A DNA stretch of 17,330 nucleotides from an uncultured Lachnospiraceae bacterium (GTDB lineage Bacteria; Bacillota_A; Clostridia; Lachnospirales; Lachnospiraceae): NCBI GenBank assembly GCA_910588595.1, contig CAJUQU010000052.1:1-17330 (forward strand). The letters run 5' to 3'. The notes beneath the pieces were generated by a model. The model was not told where the DNA came from, made no database searches, and saw only the letters and a list, made by a program, of their open reading frames with translations. Shown here in pieces: positions 7,402-15,097 of this stretch. Made by a program: the position numbers and the translations under genes. The first letter of the stretch is position 1; every line of letters begins with the position of its first letter.

Positions 7402-9879
7402 ATGAATGGGGATAAAAATGCAATGGGAGGTACAGGCGTGTTTCAGACGATCAAGAGCAAGATACTGCTGATGGGGATCTTTTCGATCCTGGTGGCGGTC
7501 TGCATCGGCGTGCTGGGGATCAATTCGCTAAACAGGAACAGCAGCAACAGCGAGATCGGCTCGATCGTCAATGAGATCGACGTGCTACAGGCGAAAAACC
7601 TTGCATTGGAGGCACAGTATCAGTACTATATCGACCAGAAGTATCTGGATAACATTCTGGACAACTTGTCCCAGATGCTCTCTAACGTGGAATCGCTGCA
7701 GGACATGACAGGTTTGGCATACAGGGAAAATATCAGCAAAATGCTGGATGAACTGACAAGGATCCAGACTAATTACAGCGAGATCAGTAAGATGAGCAAC
7801 ACTAGGGGATTTGACGGTGCAAGCGGACTGTACGGACAGTACATGGAAGCGAACAGTGCTCTCTCTGATAGCTTTTCCGTGTTGATCGACAAGCCTGAAT
7901 GGATAGAGATCAAGTGGATGGATGCCACAATGTGGACGAGCGGTGAGCGTGTAGAGATAGACGGCAAAGAATACGAAAAGCTTGTCTACACAGGACCTGT
8001 GCCACACGGTGTGAGGAGGAATTCTCTGATCTTTAGAATCGGTGGGACACTTACCTATCACGGCGACTGTTATATCACGGATATCAAGTTTACCAAGGGG
8101 GCAGATCAGGCGGAGGTTGATCTGGATGCAGTCGGTTCGGTGACTGGTTCCAATACGGCTTATGTGGACAGCGAAGTCACCACGTTTGATGGACAGAGGG
8201 CGATCCGTGTGGGTTGTAACTTTAACGATATCGGTGACGGGGCATGGGAGGAGTTTGCAGTGCAGATTCCGATCAGTGAGTATGATCCCCAGGATTACGC
8301 CAATATAGAGTATACGCTTTATCTGGAGCCCAATGATATGACATATGGCTACAAGTACGGCGGGGCTTATTCGGGTGCCTATGGTTTCGGTGGAAGCCTG
8401 GAGCAGCTTGATAAGGAAGTTGAATCGTACAGCAAGCTGGTGGTTGAGGGAAAAGATGTGACGGAGATCTACACAGGAATCGACCAGCTGCTCACAGAGA
8501 TGGAGACCAATATACCGTTATATACGACAGACAGCGGGCTTGCTGAGGATTCAACAGCGAAACTCGGCGCCAAGAAGGAGATCCTCTCACAGATGAAAGC
8601 ACTCGATGACAAGATCCTTGCATTAAAGGCGGAAAATGCGACGCTGAACGCGGATCTAACAACCTTGTGCGAGGTGATCAAGGGTATGGCATCCAAGGAT
8701 ATGGCACAGATCAAATCGACTGTGGAGAAGCTGAGTGTGATCGTGCTGATCGTGGCGTCAATGATACTTGTCGGTATGACGATCCTGATCGGCACCGGTA
8801 TTGACAGAGGAGTGACGAACTTTAAGAAATCGCTGGACAAGATCGCTCAGGGAAATATTTCTGTCAGGATCAGGGCGGATAAAAATGACGAGTTCTCACA
8901 GTTTGGCAGAAACCTGAATGGATTTTTGGACAAACTTGAGGGCAGTATCAGCCAGCTGAAAGGTATCTCAACAAATCTCGCGGAGGCAGGAAGTGAGCTT
9001 GAAAGTAAGGCAAACAAGACCAGGAACGCCTCGGAGGTGGTGAGCACGGCTTTGGAAGAGATCGCAAGGGGAGCGGCGACACAGGCAGGAGATATCTCCG
9101 AGTCCTCCCAGCAGGTAACGATCATGCAGGAAAACATGTCCCAGATCACAGAGAGCGTGAACAATCTGTCAGACACTGCAAAGGAGATGAATCAAAAGGG
9201 TTCAGAGGCGGCAAAGATCGTCCACGAACTGAGCAGCACGAGCGATCAGACAACGGAGGCATTTGTAAGGATATCCGATCAGATCCACAAGACAAACGAA
9301 TCCGTCGTAAAGATCCAGGAAGTTGTCAACCTGATCGCAGAGATTGCAAGCCAGACAAACCTGCTGTCGCTGAATGCCAGCATAGAGGCGGCGAGGGCAG
9401 GAGAGGCAGGCAGAGGTTTTGCAGTGGTGGCAAGTGAGATCCAGAAACTTGCAGAACAGACCAACTCATCGGCAAAAGTCATCGATGATATCATTCTGGC
9501 ATTGTCGAAGGAGTCTCAGCAGACCGTGCAGTCCATCAACGAAGTGACAGACATGATCATGAGCCAGAAGACAGCGCTCGATGAGACCAAGGCGAAATTT
9601 GCGGTTGTTGACGAAGGGATATCCAATGCTGTTGTTGGTATGGGTGTTGTGCAGGATCAGGTCGACGTGTGCGGCAGATCAGGAGAGCATGTGGTAGGAC
9701 TTATGACGAACCTGTCCGCGATAGCGGAGGAGAACGCCGCGACGACAGAGCAGACCAACACGTCGATGAATGAGCTCAATGATGCCACGGCATCGCTGGC
9801 AAGAACGGCAGTGGAGCTCAAAAATCTGTCGATCGCAGTGGAGGAAAACCTGAATTATTTCATTACAGGGCAGCATTGA
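7402..9879 (+). CDS. Methyl-accepting chemotaxis protein with beta-rich sensor insertion
   Basis: Start 7402 is preceded by GGAGG (7389-7393). The product of 825 residues is longer than the usual 550-700. It has TM1 at about 21-40 (ILLMGIFSILVAVCIGVLGI), a large extracellular sensor (41-443), TM2 at about 444-466, a HAMP domain to about 520, and a cytoplasmic signalling domain. The signalling tip QTNLLSLNASIEAARAGEAG (651-670) is followed by RGFAVVASEI; it binds CheA/CheW. In the sensor, helical segments (51-160 and 333-440) flank a beta- and aromatic-rich stretch (about 165-332) that does not look like a standard four-helix or Cache sensor. It contains RIGGTLTYHGDCYITDIKF, typical of the closing strands of a jelly-roll carbohydrate-binding module. 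The gene lies 133 bases after GH43 on the same strand, which supports sugar or polysaccharide as the stimulus. MCP function is certain; the ligand is inferred. Confidence 0.95.
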   Translation: MNGDKNAMGGTGVFQTIKSKILLMGIFSILVAVCIGVLGINSLNRNSSNSEIGSIVNEIDVLQAKNLALEAQYQYYIDQKYLDNILDNLSQMLSNVESLQDMTGLAYRENISKMLDELTRIQTNYSEISKMSNTRGFDGASGLYGQYMEANSALSDSFSVLIDKPEWIEIKWMDATMWTSGERVEIDGKEYEKLVYTGPVPHGVRRNSLIFRIGGTLTYHGDCYITDIKFTKGADQAEVDLDAVGSVTGSNTAYVDSEVTTFDGQRAIRVGCNFNDIGDGAWEEFAVQIPISEYDPQDYANIEYTLYLEPNDMTYGYKYGGAYSGAYGFGGSLEQLDKEVESYSKLVVEGKDVTEIYTGIDQLLTEMETNIPLYTTDSGLAEDSTAKLGAKKEILSQMKALDDKILALKAENATLNADLTTLCEVIKGMASKDMAQIKSTVEKLSVIVLIVASMILVGMTILIGTGIDRGVTNFKKSLDKIAQGNISVRIRADKNDEFSQFGRNLNGFLDKLEGSISQLKGISTNLAEAGSELESKANKTRNASEVVSTALEEIARGAATQAGDISESSQQVTIMQENMSQITESVNNLSDTAKEMNQKGSEAAKIVHELSSTSDQTTEAFVRISDQIHKTNESVVKIQEVVNLIAEIASQTNLLSLNASIEAARAGEAGRGFAVVASEIQKLAEQTNSSAKVIDDIILALSKESQQTVQSINEVTDMIMSQKTALDETKAKFAVVDEGISNAVVGMGVVQDQVDVCGRSGEHVVGLMTNLSAIAEENAATTEQTNTSMNELNDATASLARTAVELKNLSIAVEENLNYFITGQH

Positions 9880-9936
9880 GAGCGGCTTGCCGGATAAGGA
9901 ACTGTCTGGGACAGGATATTAAGGGGATGGTTATCA

Positions 9937-11856
9937 ATGGGAAAGAAGATAGCGGTATTTTCTACTGCATGGAACGGCGAACACATCGGCGGGATACTGA
10001 AAGGTATGCAGCAGAAAGTCGAAGAGACAGGCAATGATCTGTATATATTCAATACATATGGAGGATTTGAGGAGGAAAAAGAGTTCAATGACGGTGAGTA
10101 CCGCATTTTCAATCTTGCTCTTCAGTCAGAATTTGATGGGATGCTCATATTATCTAACAATATCGCATCGTACAACAGGATCGAATCGCTGATGGAACAG
10201 ATCAGGAGCAGAAATATCCCCTGTATCAGCCTCGAACAGGATGTGCCGGAATTTCATTTTATCGGTACTAACAATTATGCTGCGATGTCAGAGCTGATAG
10301 AGCATCTGATCACGGTACACGGCTGCCGCACAATGAATTATGTCGGGGGATTTTGTGACCACATAGAAAATAAAGAGCGCAAAAAAGCGTTTGTCGATGT
10401 GCTCACCGGACATGCCATCCCTGTTGAAACCAGGAGAATACGCGATTATGCCTTTTCCCGCGAGAGCGGGGAGCAGGCGTTCCTCGATTTTTATGAGATG
10501 GGGATTGGCATTCCGGATGCTGTCGTGTGTGCAAATGACGATATGGCGATCGGATATATCAAGATGGCAGAACAGTTTGGATATAAGGTGCCCGATGATC
10601 TGCTCGTGACAGGCTTTGACGATCTGTCACAGGCGTACTGCAATATTCCGTCCATCTCCAGCGTGGGAAGGAGCAAGGAGAGCCTGGGCAGGCAGGCGGT
10701 GGAGCAGCTGCTCGGCATGATGGAGGGCAGGGAATATCCGCACGCGGTCTATGTGAGATCAGAGTTCAGCCCCAATCTGAGCTGTGGCTGTGACAGGGGG
10801 ATTGAACTTTTTCAGAAAGTGCAGAAGCAAAAGTCCGATATGGAATATGACAATCTGGGGATCAGATGGCGCATCAATGTCATGCAGAAACAGCTCTTAT
10901 CGTGCAGGGACGAACGTGAGTTTTGTTCTGTGCTCGAGGGCGAGCGGATCCGATTTTCATTTTCGCATCTGTGCCTCATGATCGATCAGGATGAATACGA
11001 GCTTAACCACTATGTGGACAGTGAGGCAAAGAGCAGCGGGAAAGATTATCCGCAGCAGATGCGCCTGATGTTCAAAGAGAATATGGATCCGGCGCAACAG
11101 TATGAACCGCAGATGATACAGACATCAAGTCTGGTGCCGGAAGATTATCTTAAGGATGGAAAGGATTCCCACGTGTTTGTGTTTCTTCCATTGCATCTTT
11201 ACGGCAGGAATTTTGGATACTGCATCCTGCAGGAATGTATGGACTATATCTTTAATGAGAATCTGTTTTACTGGGTGAGTGAACTCAATGCGGCGATCGA
11301 ACATATCAAACAGAATGCCTGCATCAGGAAGCTGAACCGGAAACTGGCGCATATGTATATGCATGATTCGCTTACAGACCTCTATAACAGGTTTGCCATA
11401 AAAGATCTGGCAGAACCTATGCTGGAGAAAAACAGGGACGAGGGCAGGCAGACGATATTCCTGTTTGCCGACCTCGATGGGCTCAAATCGATCAATGATA
11501 TCTATGGGCACGAGATCGGAGATCAGGCGATCAGGGCAGCAGCCATGATCTTAAAGCAGTCCTGTCCTGACAGCTCGTATCTGTGCATCCGCTATGGCGG
11601 AGATGAATTTCTGATGCTTGGCACCTACAGTGAGGAGTGCAGTGCGGACATTTTGAAGCGCAGGATCGTGGATGGGGTGGAGTTGTATAATACAAGGCAT
11701 GAACTTCCGGTACGATTGAGTATGAGTCTGGGAACGGTAGTCGCTTCCCCGGCAGATGAAACACAAGGCATTGAATACTATATCGGTCAGTCCGATATGA
11801 TGATGTATCGGATTAAGAAAGAGCGAAAAGGAACGGAAATGTTAAGCACTGTCTGA
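9937..11856 (+). CDS. LacI-type sugar-binding domain fused to GAF-like region and GGDEF diguanylate cyclase
   Basis: The start at 9937 has AAGGGG (9921-9926) upstream; 57 bases separate it from the MCP. The 639-residue protein has no helix-turn-helix, signal peptide or membrane segment. Residues 1-285 resemble the effector-binding part of LacI-family regulators (IAVFSTAWNGEHIGGIL, FDGMLIL, IPDAVVCANDDMAIGYIK, VTGFDDL, SISSVGRS). Residues about 290-460 form a linker and GAF-like domain (VFVFLPLHLYGRNFGYCIL). Residues 475-625 are a diguanylate cyclase domain with SLTDLYNR, FADLDGLKSIND (metal-binding Asp512) and an intact GGDEF at 554-558, so it should make c-di-GMP from two GTP. The position five residues before GGDEF lacks the RxxD inhibitory site (it reads DSSY). 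A cytoplasmic sugar ligand may therefore control c-di-GMP directly. The domain calls are firm; the ligand is inferred. Confidence 0.92.
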   Translation: MGKKIAVFSTAWNGEHIGGILKGMQQKVEETGNDLYIFNTYGGFEEEKEFNDGEYRIFNLALQSEFDGMLILSNNIASYNRIESLMEQIRSRNIPCISLEQDVPEFHFIGTNNYAAMSELIEHLITVHGCRTMNYVGGFCDHIENKERKKAFVDVLTGHAIPVETRRIRDYAFSRESGEQAFLDFYEMGIGIPDAVVCANDDMAIGYIKMAEQFGYKVPDDLLVTGFDDLSQAYCNIPSISSVGRSKESLGRQAVEQLLGMMEGREYPHAVYVRSEFSPNLSCGCDRGIELFQKVQKQKSDMEYDNLGIRWRINVMQKQLLSCRDEREFCSVLEGERIRFSFSHLCLMIDQDEYELNHYVDSEAKSSGKDYPQQMRLMFKENMDPAQQYEPQMIQTSSLVPEDYLKDGKDSHVFVFLPLHLYGRNFGYCILQECMDYIFNENLFYWVSELNAAIEHIKQNACIRKLNRKLAHMYMHDSLTDLYNRFAIKDLAEPMLEKNRDEGRQTIFLFADLDGLKSINDIYGHEIGDQAIRAAAMILKQSCPDSSYLCIRYGGDEFLMLGTYSEECSADILKRRIVDGVELYNTRHELPVRLSMSLGTVVASPADETQGIEYYIGQSDMMMYRIKKERKGTEMLSTV

Positions 11857-11889
11857 ACGGCTGACAATGAGGAGAAAATTTAAGCGAAC

Positions 11890-11918
11890 AATTTTAAGTA
11901 TACAAATTTTAAGTATAC
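11890..11918 (+). repeat. Two 14-bp direct repeats upstream of a strong promoter
   Basis: AATTTTAAGTATAC occurs at 11890-11903 and again, perfectly, at 11905-11918, a 15-bp period. A shortened form, TTTAAGTAC, lies at 11962-11970 across the expected transcription start of the promoter at 11932-11960, and ATAAGTGTAC lies at 11991-12000. The copies flank the promoter, as activator or repressor sites do, but no binding protein can be named. Confidence 0.6.
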
Positions 11919-11931
11919 GACGGAAAATCAA

Positions 11932-11960
11932 TTGACTAAAATGGAAAATAGTGTTATACT
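11932..11960 (+). promoter_or_regulatory. Near-consensus sigma-A promoter
   Basis: TTGACT (11932-11937) and TATACT (11955-11960) are separated by exactly 17 bases, and each differs from consensus at one position. Transcription would begin near 11967. No protein-coding gene of normal size follows on the plus strand; the next feature is a long hairpin at 12022-12072. The promoter therefore points to a short non-coding transcript. Confidence 0.75.
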
Positions 11961-11966
11961 GTTTAA

Positions 11967-12075
11967 GTACGTTTAATGGATATTAATACCATAAGTGTAC
12001 ACAGCTCACTCTAACTATTTAATAATATGGGCGTGCAGTTGAGGATCACTCTCTTCTGCACGCCCATATTATATC
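11967..12075 (+). ncRNA. Candidate small RNA ending in a 17-bp hairpin
   Basis: This is inferred from the strong promoter at 11932-11960 and the perfect hairpin at 12022-12072. The predicted transcript is about 105 nt. I do not recognise a known RNA family. A 12-codon open frame (ATG at 11976, stop TAA after SSL) lacks a ribosome binding site and would sit only about nine bases from the transcript start. Both ends are approximate. Confidence 0.35.
12022..12072. terminator. 17-bp perfect hairpin between convergent transcripts, probable bidirectional terminator
   Basis: ATAATATGGGCGTGCAG (12022-12038) is exactly complementary to CTGCACGCCCATATTAT (12056-12072). The 17-nt loop can itself form GAG/CTC pairs. 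It lies 10 bases beyond the stop of the minus-strand gene (12082) and at the end of the plus-strand transcript predicted from 11967. There is no immediate poly-T run on either side; T6 occurs only at 12088-12093 on the plus strand. A terminator or 3'-end stabilising role is likely but not certain. Confidence 0.6.
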
Positions 12076-12081
12076 TTGTAC

Positions 12082-12555
12082 TCACAGTTTTTTGTCAGGC
12101 ATCAGCATAAAGATCTGTTTCTGTGATTCGGGAACTTCGCTGAGCGCCTTGTCCAGCGTCAGCGATTCCTTATAGTAATTGAGGCGGTCGATGATCTCCG
12201 GATTGTTGATGTCCTCCTTGTTGATGACCTGGCGGATATAGTAGTAGACCAGCAGCTGCAGATCATTTAAGTGGAGATACATCGGGTGGCTGTCGATCTC
12301 CTGACAAAGCGCCCGGATGCCATCAAGCTGATCGTGAACAGGATCGATGGCGATCGAGATCTGATCTAAAGTGACGATCAGGCGCTCCTTGTATTCGGTG
12401 ATACGGCAAACCTCCTCAACGCTGGGGCGGTTGATCCGTGACAGGCGTGTGAGCTCCTGATCGCAGTGCTCTACACATTCCAGCAGTTTAAACATTTTAT
12501 TGTATGCATTACACAGTGTCTGCAATAAACTCTCATATTTCTGTCGATATTCCAT
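12082..12555 (-). CDS. Small helical protein, possibly a FlgN-like flagellar chaperone
   Basis: The minus-strand start at 12555 follows GAGGAGGAG, a strong ribosome binding site 8-10 bases away; a start at 12588 would bypass it. The 157-residue product (MEYRQKYESLLQTLCNAYNK and onward) appears entirely alpha-helical, with no signal peptide or membrane segment. A segment with EYKERLIVTLDQI is reminiscent of the conserved helix in FlgN-type chaperones of hook-associated proteins, which have about this length. Support comes from the sigma-D-type promoter immediately upstream (12599-12626) and a FliD-like gene 2.5 kb away on the same strand. I do not recognise a definite family, so the FlgN suggestion is weak; that it is a real expressed gene is well supported. 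Confidence 0.75.
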   Translation of the reverse strand: MEYRQKYESLLQTLCNAYNKMFKLLECVEHCDQELTRLSRINRPSVEEVCRITEYKERLIVTLDQISIAIDPVHDQLDGIRALCQEIDSHPMYLHLNDLQLLVYYYIRQVINKEDINNPEIIDRLNYYKESLTLDKALSEVPESQKQIFMLMPDKKL

Positions 12556-12598
12556 GCGGCTCCTCCTCAAATATTTACATAAATACACTACATAAGTT

Positions 12599-12626
12599 AT
12601 ATCGTCAGAATATTCTGAAAACTTAA
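12599..12626 (-). promoter_or_regulatory. Sigma-D (FliA/sigma-28) type flagellar promoter with internal palindrome
   Basis: Read on the minus strand, TTAAGTTT (12626-12619) is followed after 12 bases by GACGATAT (12606-12599). The known consensus is TAAAGTTT and GCCGATAA or GCCGATAT, with the core TAAA-N15-GCCGATAT in Bacillus. Each element here differs at one base, and the core TAAG-N15-GACGATAT has the right spacing. The start point would be near 12591, giving a short leader to the ATG at 12555. The spacer holds TCAGAATATTCTGA (12605-12618), a perfect 14-bp palindrome. Confidence 0.6.
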
Positions 12627-12680
12627 CCTTGTGGATCTCTTTCTTGTAATTTTATTCTTGATATTTTATAAAAGAAATAG

Positions 12681-12709
12681 TTGAGAAATTATGTAAAGTT
12701 CGTTACAAT
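12681..12709 (+). promoter_or_regulatory. Sigma-A promoter for the glycosyltransferase-glf pair
   Basis: TTGAGA (12681-12686), exactly 17 bases, then TACAAT (12704-12709). The transcript would start near 12716, leaving a leader of about 130 bases before the ATG at 12848. It diverges from the minus-strand sigma-D-type promoter at 12599-12626, so this interval drives two opposite units. Confidence 0.65.
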
Positions 12710-12817
12710 AATATCAAGCAAAAATATGATGCCATGAAGGATAATGTTGAAGGAAGGTCGCTTTCATGCAATAAGATCCAGGAACAGTATTTTATTGTCA
12801 AGAATGATTGATTGGTA

Positions 12818-12840
12818 TGCGTGTCAAGCACGCAGGGGGG
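12818..12840 (+). promoter_or_regulatory. Hairpin abutting the ribosome binding site of the glycosyltransferase gene
   Basis: TGCGTG (12818-12823) pairs with CACGCA (12829-12834) around loop TCAAG, and the G-rich ribosome binding site AGGGGGG (12834-12840) starts at its last base. The start codon follows at 12848. The placement could tune ribosome access; this is structural inference only. Confidence 0.45.
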
Positions 12841-12847
12841 TATAAGT

Positions 12848-13945
12848 ATGAAATTCAGTTTATGCATGATCGTAAAAAATGAATCTGCGGTATTGCGGGA
12901 TTGTCTTGATTCGCTGAAGGATATAATGGATGAGATCATTATCGTGGATACAGGTTCCTCAGATGACACCAAAAAGATCGCATCAGAGTACACACCATAC
13001 CTGTATGATTACGCGTGGAATGATGATTTTGCAGCTGCCAGAAATTTTGCCTTTTCAAAGGCCACAGGTGATTATATCTATTCGGCAGATGCGGACGAGG
13101 TCATAGACCGCGAGAATCAGGACAAGCTCAAGGCGTTGAAGCGCGCCATGCTGCCTGAGGTGGAGATCGTACAGATGATCTATGTGACAGAGCAGATCAA
13201 CCATCCGACAGAAAACTTTGCGCGTGACCTGCGGCCGAAATTATTTAAGAGACTCAGGGAATTTACATGGATCGAACCGATTCATGAGACCGTTAATCTC
13301 AATCCGGTGATCTACGACAGTGACATTGAGATCCTGCACCGTCCGCAGGGCAGCCACAGCAGCAGGGATTTTGGAGTGTTTGAGAAGATCATCGCAGAGC
13401 GCGGCGCGCTCTCTGACCGGCTGATGGGAATGTATCTGCGGGAGCTCTACAAGGCTGGTACAGAGGAGGAGCTGGGGACTGCAGAGGGATTTTTTGAGCG
13501 CGCATTGGTGGAGAAGCGCGCGGAGGGAAAGGAACTGCTGTGCAGACAGATGATCGCCGTGCTTCTCAAGATCTACAGGATAACGGACAATCCAGTCAGT
13601 ATGCTCAAAGTAGCGCTGAGTGAGGAGGCGACGATACCGTCGGCGGAGATGTGCATGGAGCTGGGATATTTCTTCATAAAGAAAGAGGATTTTGAGGAGG
13701 CTGCCAAGTGGTTTCACCGGGCTGGATATGACTGTGAGAGTGAGATCGACGTGGCGAGCAGCGGAACGTCTGCGTTTATGGCGTTGGCGCTGTGCTGCAG
13801 GAAGCTTACCAAATCTCCGAAGATCAGGGCGCTGCCTCAGAAGGAGTATGAGCTTGAGCAGACAAGACTGACAGAGAAGGCTGCCGAGTACGAACAGCTT
13901 GCGCGGGATTGGAAACCGGTGGAGCCGAAATTGATCATGAATTAG
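12848..13945 (+). CDS. GT2-family glycosyltransferase with helical repeat C-terminus
   Basis: The start at 12848 fits the AGGGGGG site at 12834-12840 and gives the typical GT2 opening MKFSLCMIVKNE; an upstream ATG at 12812 lacks this fit. The 365-residue product has a GT-A nucleotide-sugar fold with DEIIIVDTGSSDDT (Asp34), AAARNFAF and YSADADEVID containing the DxD metal site at 81-83. The remainder (about 190-365) is helical, with TPR-like stretches such as AEGFFERALVEKRAEG and YFFIKKEDFEEAAKWFHRA. There is no membrane segment, so it is a cytoplasmic enzyme transferring sugar from a nucleotide donor. GT2-plus-TPR proteins are frequent in glycan and flagellin glycosylation loci. The glf gene follows after 18 bases, so the two share an mRNA; Galf could be the donor sugar, but that is inference. 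Confidence 0.9.
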   Translation: MKFSLCMIVKNESAVLRDCLDSLKDIMDEIIIVDTGSSDDTKKIASEYTPYLYDYAWNDDFAAARNFAFSKATGDYIYSADADEVIDRENQDKLKALKRAMLPEVEIVQMIYVTEQINHPTENFARDLRPKLFKRLREFTWIEPIHETVNLNPVIYDSDIEILHRPQGSHSSRDFGVFEKIIAERGALSDRLMGMYLRELYKAGTEEELGTAEGFFERALVEKRAEGKELLCRQMIAVLLKIYRITDNPVSMLKVALSEEATIPSAEMCMELGYFFIKKEDFEEAAKWFHRAGYDCESEIDVASSGTSAFMALALCCRKLTKSPKIRALPQKEYELEQTRLTEKAAEYEQLARDWKPVEPKLIMN

Positions 13946-13963
13946 GAGTTAGGAGGATTGGAA

Positions 13964-15097
13964 ATGAATTACGATTATTTGGTGGTCGGTGCGGGGCTAT
14001 TTGGTGCCGTGTTTGCCAGTGAGATGAAAAAAGCCGGCAGAAAGTGTCTTGTGATCGACAGGAGGGGGCACATCGCCGGGAATATCTATACGGAGGAGAT
14101 CAAGGGGATCCATGTCCACAGATACGGCGCTCATATATTCCATACATCGGACAAAAAGATCTGGAGCTATGTCAACGAGCTGGCGGAGTTCAACAATTAC
14201 GTCAACTCGCCGGTGGCAGTCTACAAGGACGAACTCTACAATCTTCCTTTTAACATGAACACATTTGCCAGAATGTGGAATGTCAGGACGCCGAAGGAGG
14301 CAAGAGAGCGCATTCAATCGCAGATTGCGGACCTGAATATCACAGAGCCTGCAAATCTCGAGGAACAGGCGCTGTCTCTTGTCGGAACAGACATATATGA
14401 GAAACTTGTCAAAGGGTATACGGAGAAGCAGTGGGGGCGCGACTGCAAAGAACTGCCGGCATTCATCATCAAGCGTCTGCCTGTTCGCTTTACGTTTGAC
14501 AACAACTACTTTAATGATCCGTATCAGGGGATTCCAAAGGGCGGCTATACAGGTATGGTTGAGAGACTCCTCGAGGGCATTGAGGTACAGCTTGACACCT
14601 CATTTGAAGAGTTTGCCAGAAAGGACGACAAAAATGACACATATGTCACAAATGACGGGCGGCATTCGTTTAAAAAAGTGCTCTATACCGGTATGATCGA
14701 TGCGTTTTTTGATTATTGTGAAGGTGCGCTGGAGTATCGTTCCCTCGCATTTGAGACAGAGCTTTTGGAGGGTGAGGAGAATTATCAGGGAAATGCAGTG
14801 GTCAATTACACGGAGCGGGATGTACCGTTTACGCGCATCATTGAACACAAGCATTTTGAGTTCGGACAACAGCCGGACACCGTGATCACGAGGGAGTATC
14901 CCAGAGAGTGGAAGCGCGGTGACGAGCCGTATTATCCGGTCAATGACGAGAGGAATGCCGCGCTGTACCAGAAGTATCTGCGCCTTGCGTCAGGGCAGGG
15001 CAATGTGCTTTTCGGGGGAAGGCTGGGGCAGTACAGATACTATGATATGGACAAGGTGATCGCTGCCGCGCTGGAGATGGCCGCGGGAGAAAGATAA
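13964..15097 (+). CDS. glf: UDP-galactopyranose mutase
   Basis: The enzyme interconverts UDP-galactopyranose and UDP-galactofuranose using reduced FAD in the cytoplasm, supplying Galf for surface glycans. The start at 13964 has AGGAGG at 13951-13956; a TTG at 13958 lies too close to it. The 377-residue length is normal. Visible features are the FAD-binding GAGLFG at 9-14, RYGAHIFHT at 53-61, EKQWGRD at 154-160, the substrate-loop region RFTFDNNYF through QGIP (175-191), and the C-terminal FGGRLGQYRYYDMD at 350-363, which closes on FAD. The gene follows the GT2 gene by 18 bases and is closed by an intrinsic terminator right after the stop codon. Its presence implies galactofuranose in this organism's envelope or flagellar glycans. 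Confidence 0.97.
   Translation: MNYDYLVVGAGLFGAVFASEMKKAGRKCLVIDRRGHIAGNIYTEEIKGIHVHRYGAHIFHTSDKKIWSYVNELAEFNNYVNSPVAVYKDELYNLPFNMNTFARMWNVRTPKEARERIQSQIADLNITEPANLEEQALSLVGTDIYEKLVKGYTEKQWGRDCKELPAFIIKRLPVRFTFDNNYFNDPYQGIPKGGYTGMVERLLEGIEVQLDTSFEEFARKDDKNDTYVTNDGRHSFKKVLYTGMIDAFFDYCEGALEYRSLAFETELLEGEENYQGNAVVNYTERDVPFTRIIEHKHFEFGQQPDTVITREYPREWKRGDEPYYPVNDERNAALYQKYLRLASGQGNVLFGGRLGQYRYYDMDKVIAAALEMAAGER

Noticed and set aside
11869..11937. A 22-codon open frame with an in-frame ILSI repeat
   Set aside because: It has no ribosome binding site; the peptide repeat simply reflects the 15-bp DNA repeat upstream of the promoter.
11976..12014. A 12-codon open frame (MDINTISVHSSL) just after the promoter
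   Set aside because: There is no ribosome binding site and the leader would be about nine bases; coding is possible only as a leaderless peptide, which I cannot support.
12766..12774. Minimal ATG-CAA-TAA frame with a purine-rich sequence upstream
   Set aside because: A two-codon frame in a leader can arise by chance, and nothing else supports regulatory translation.
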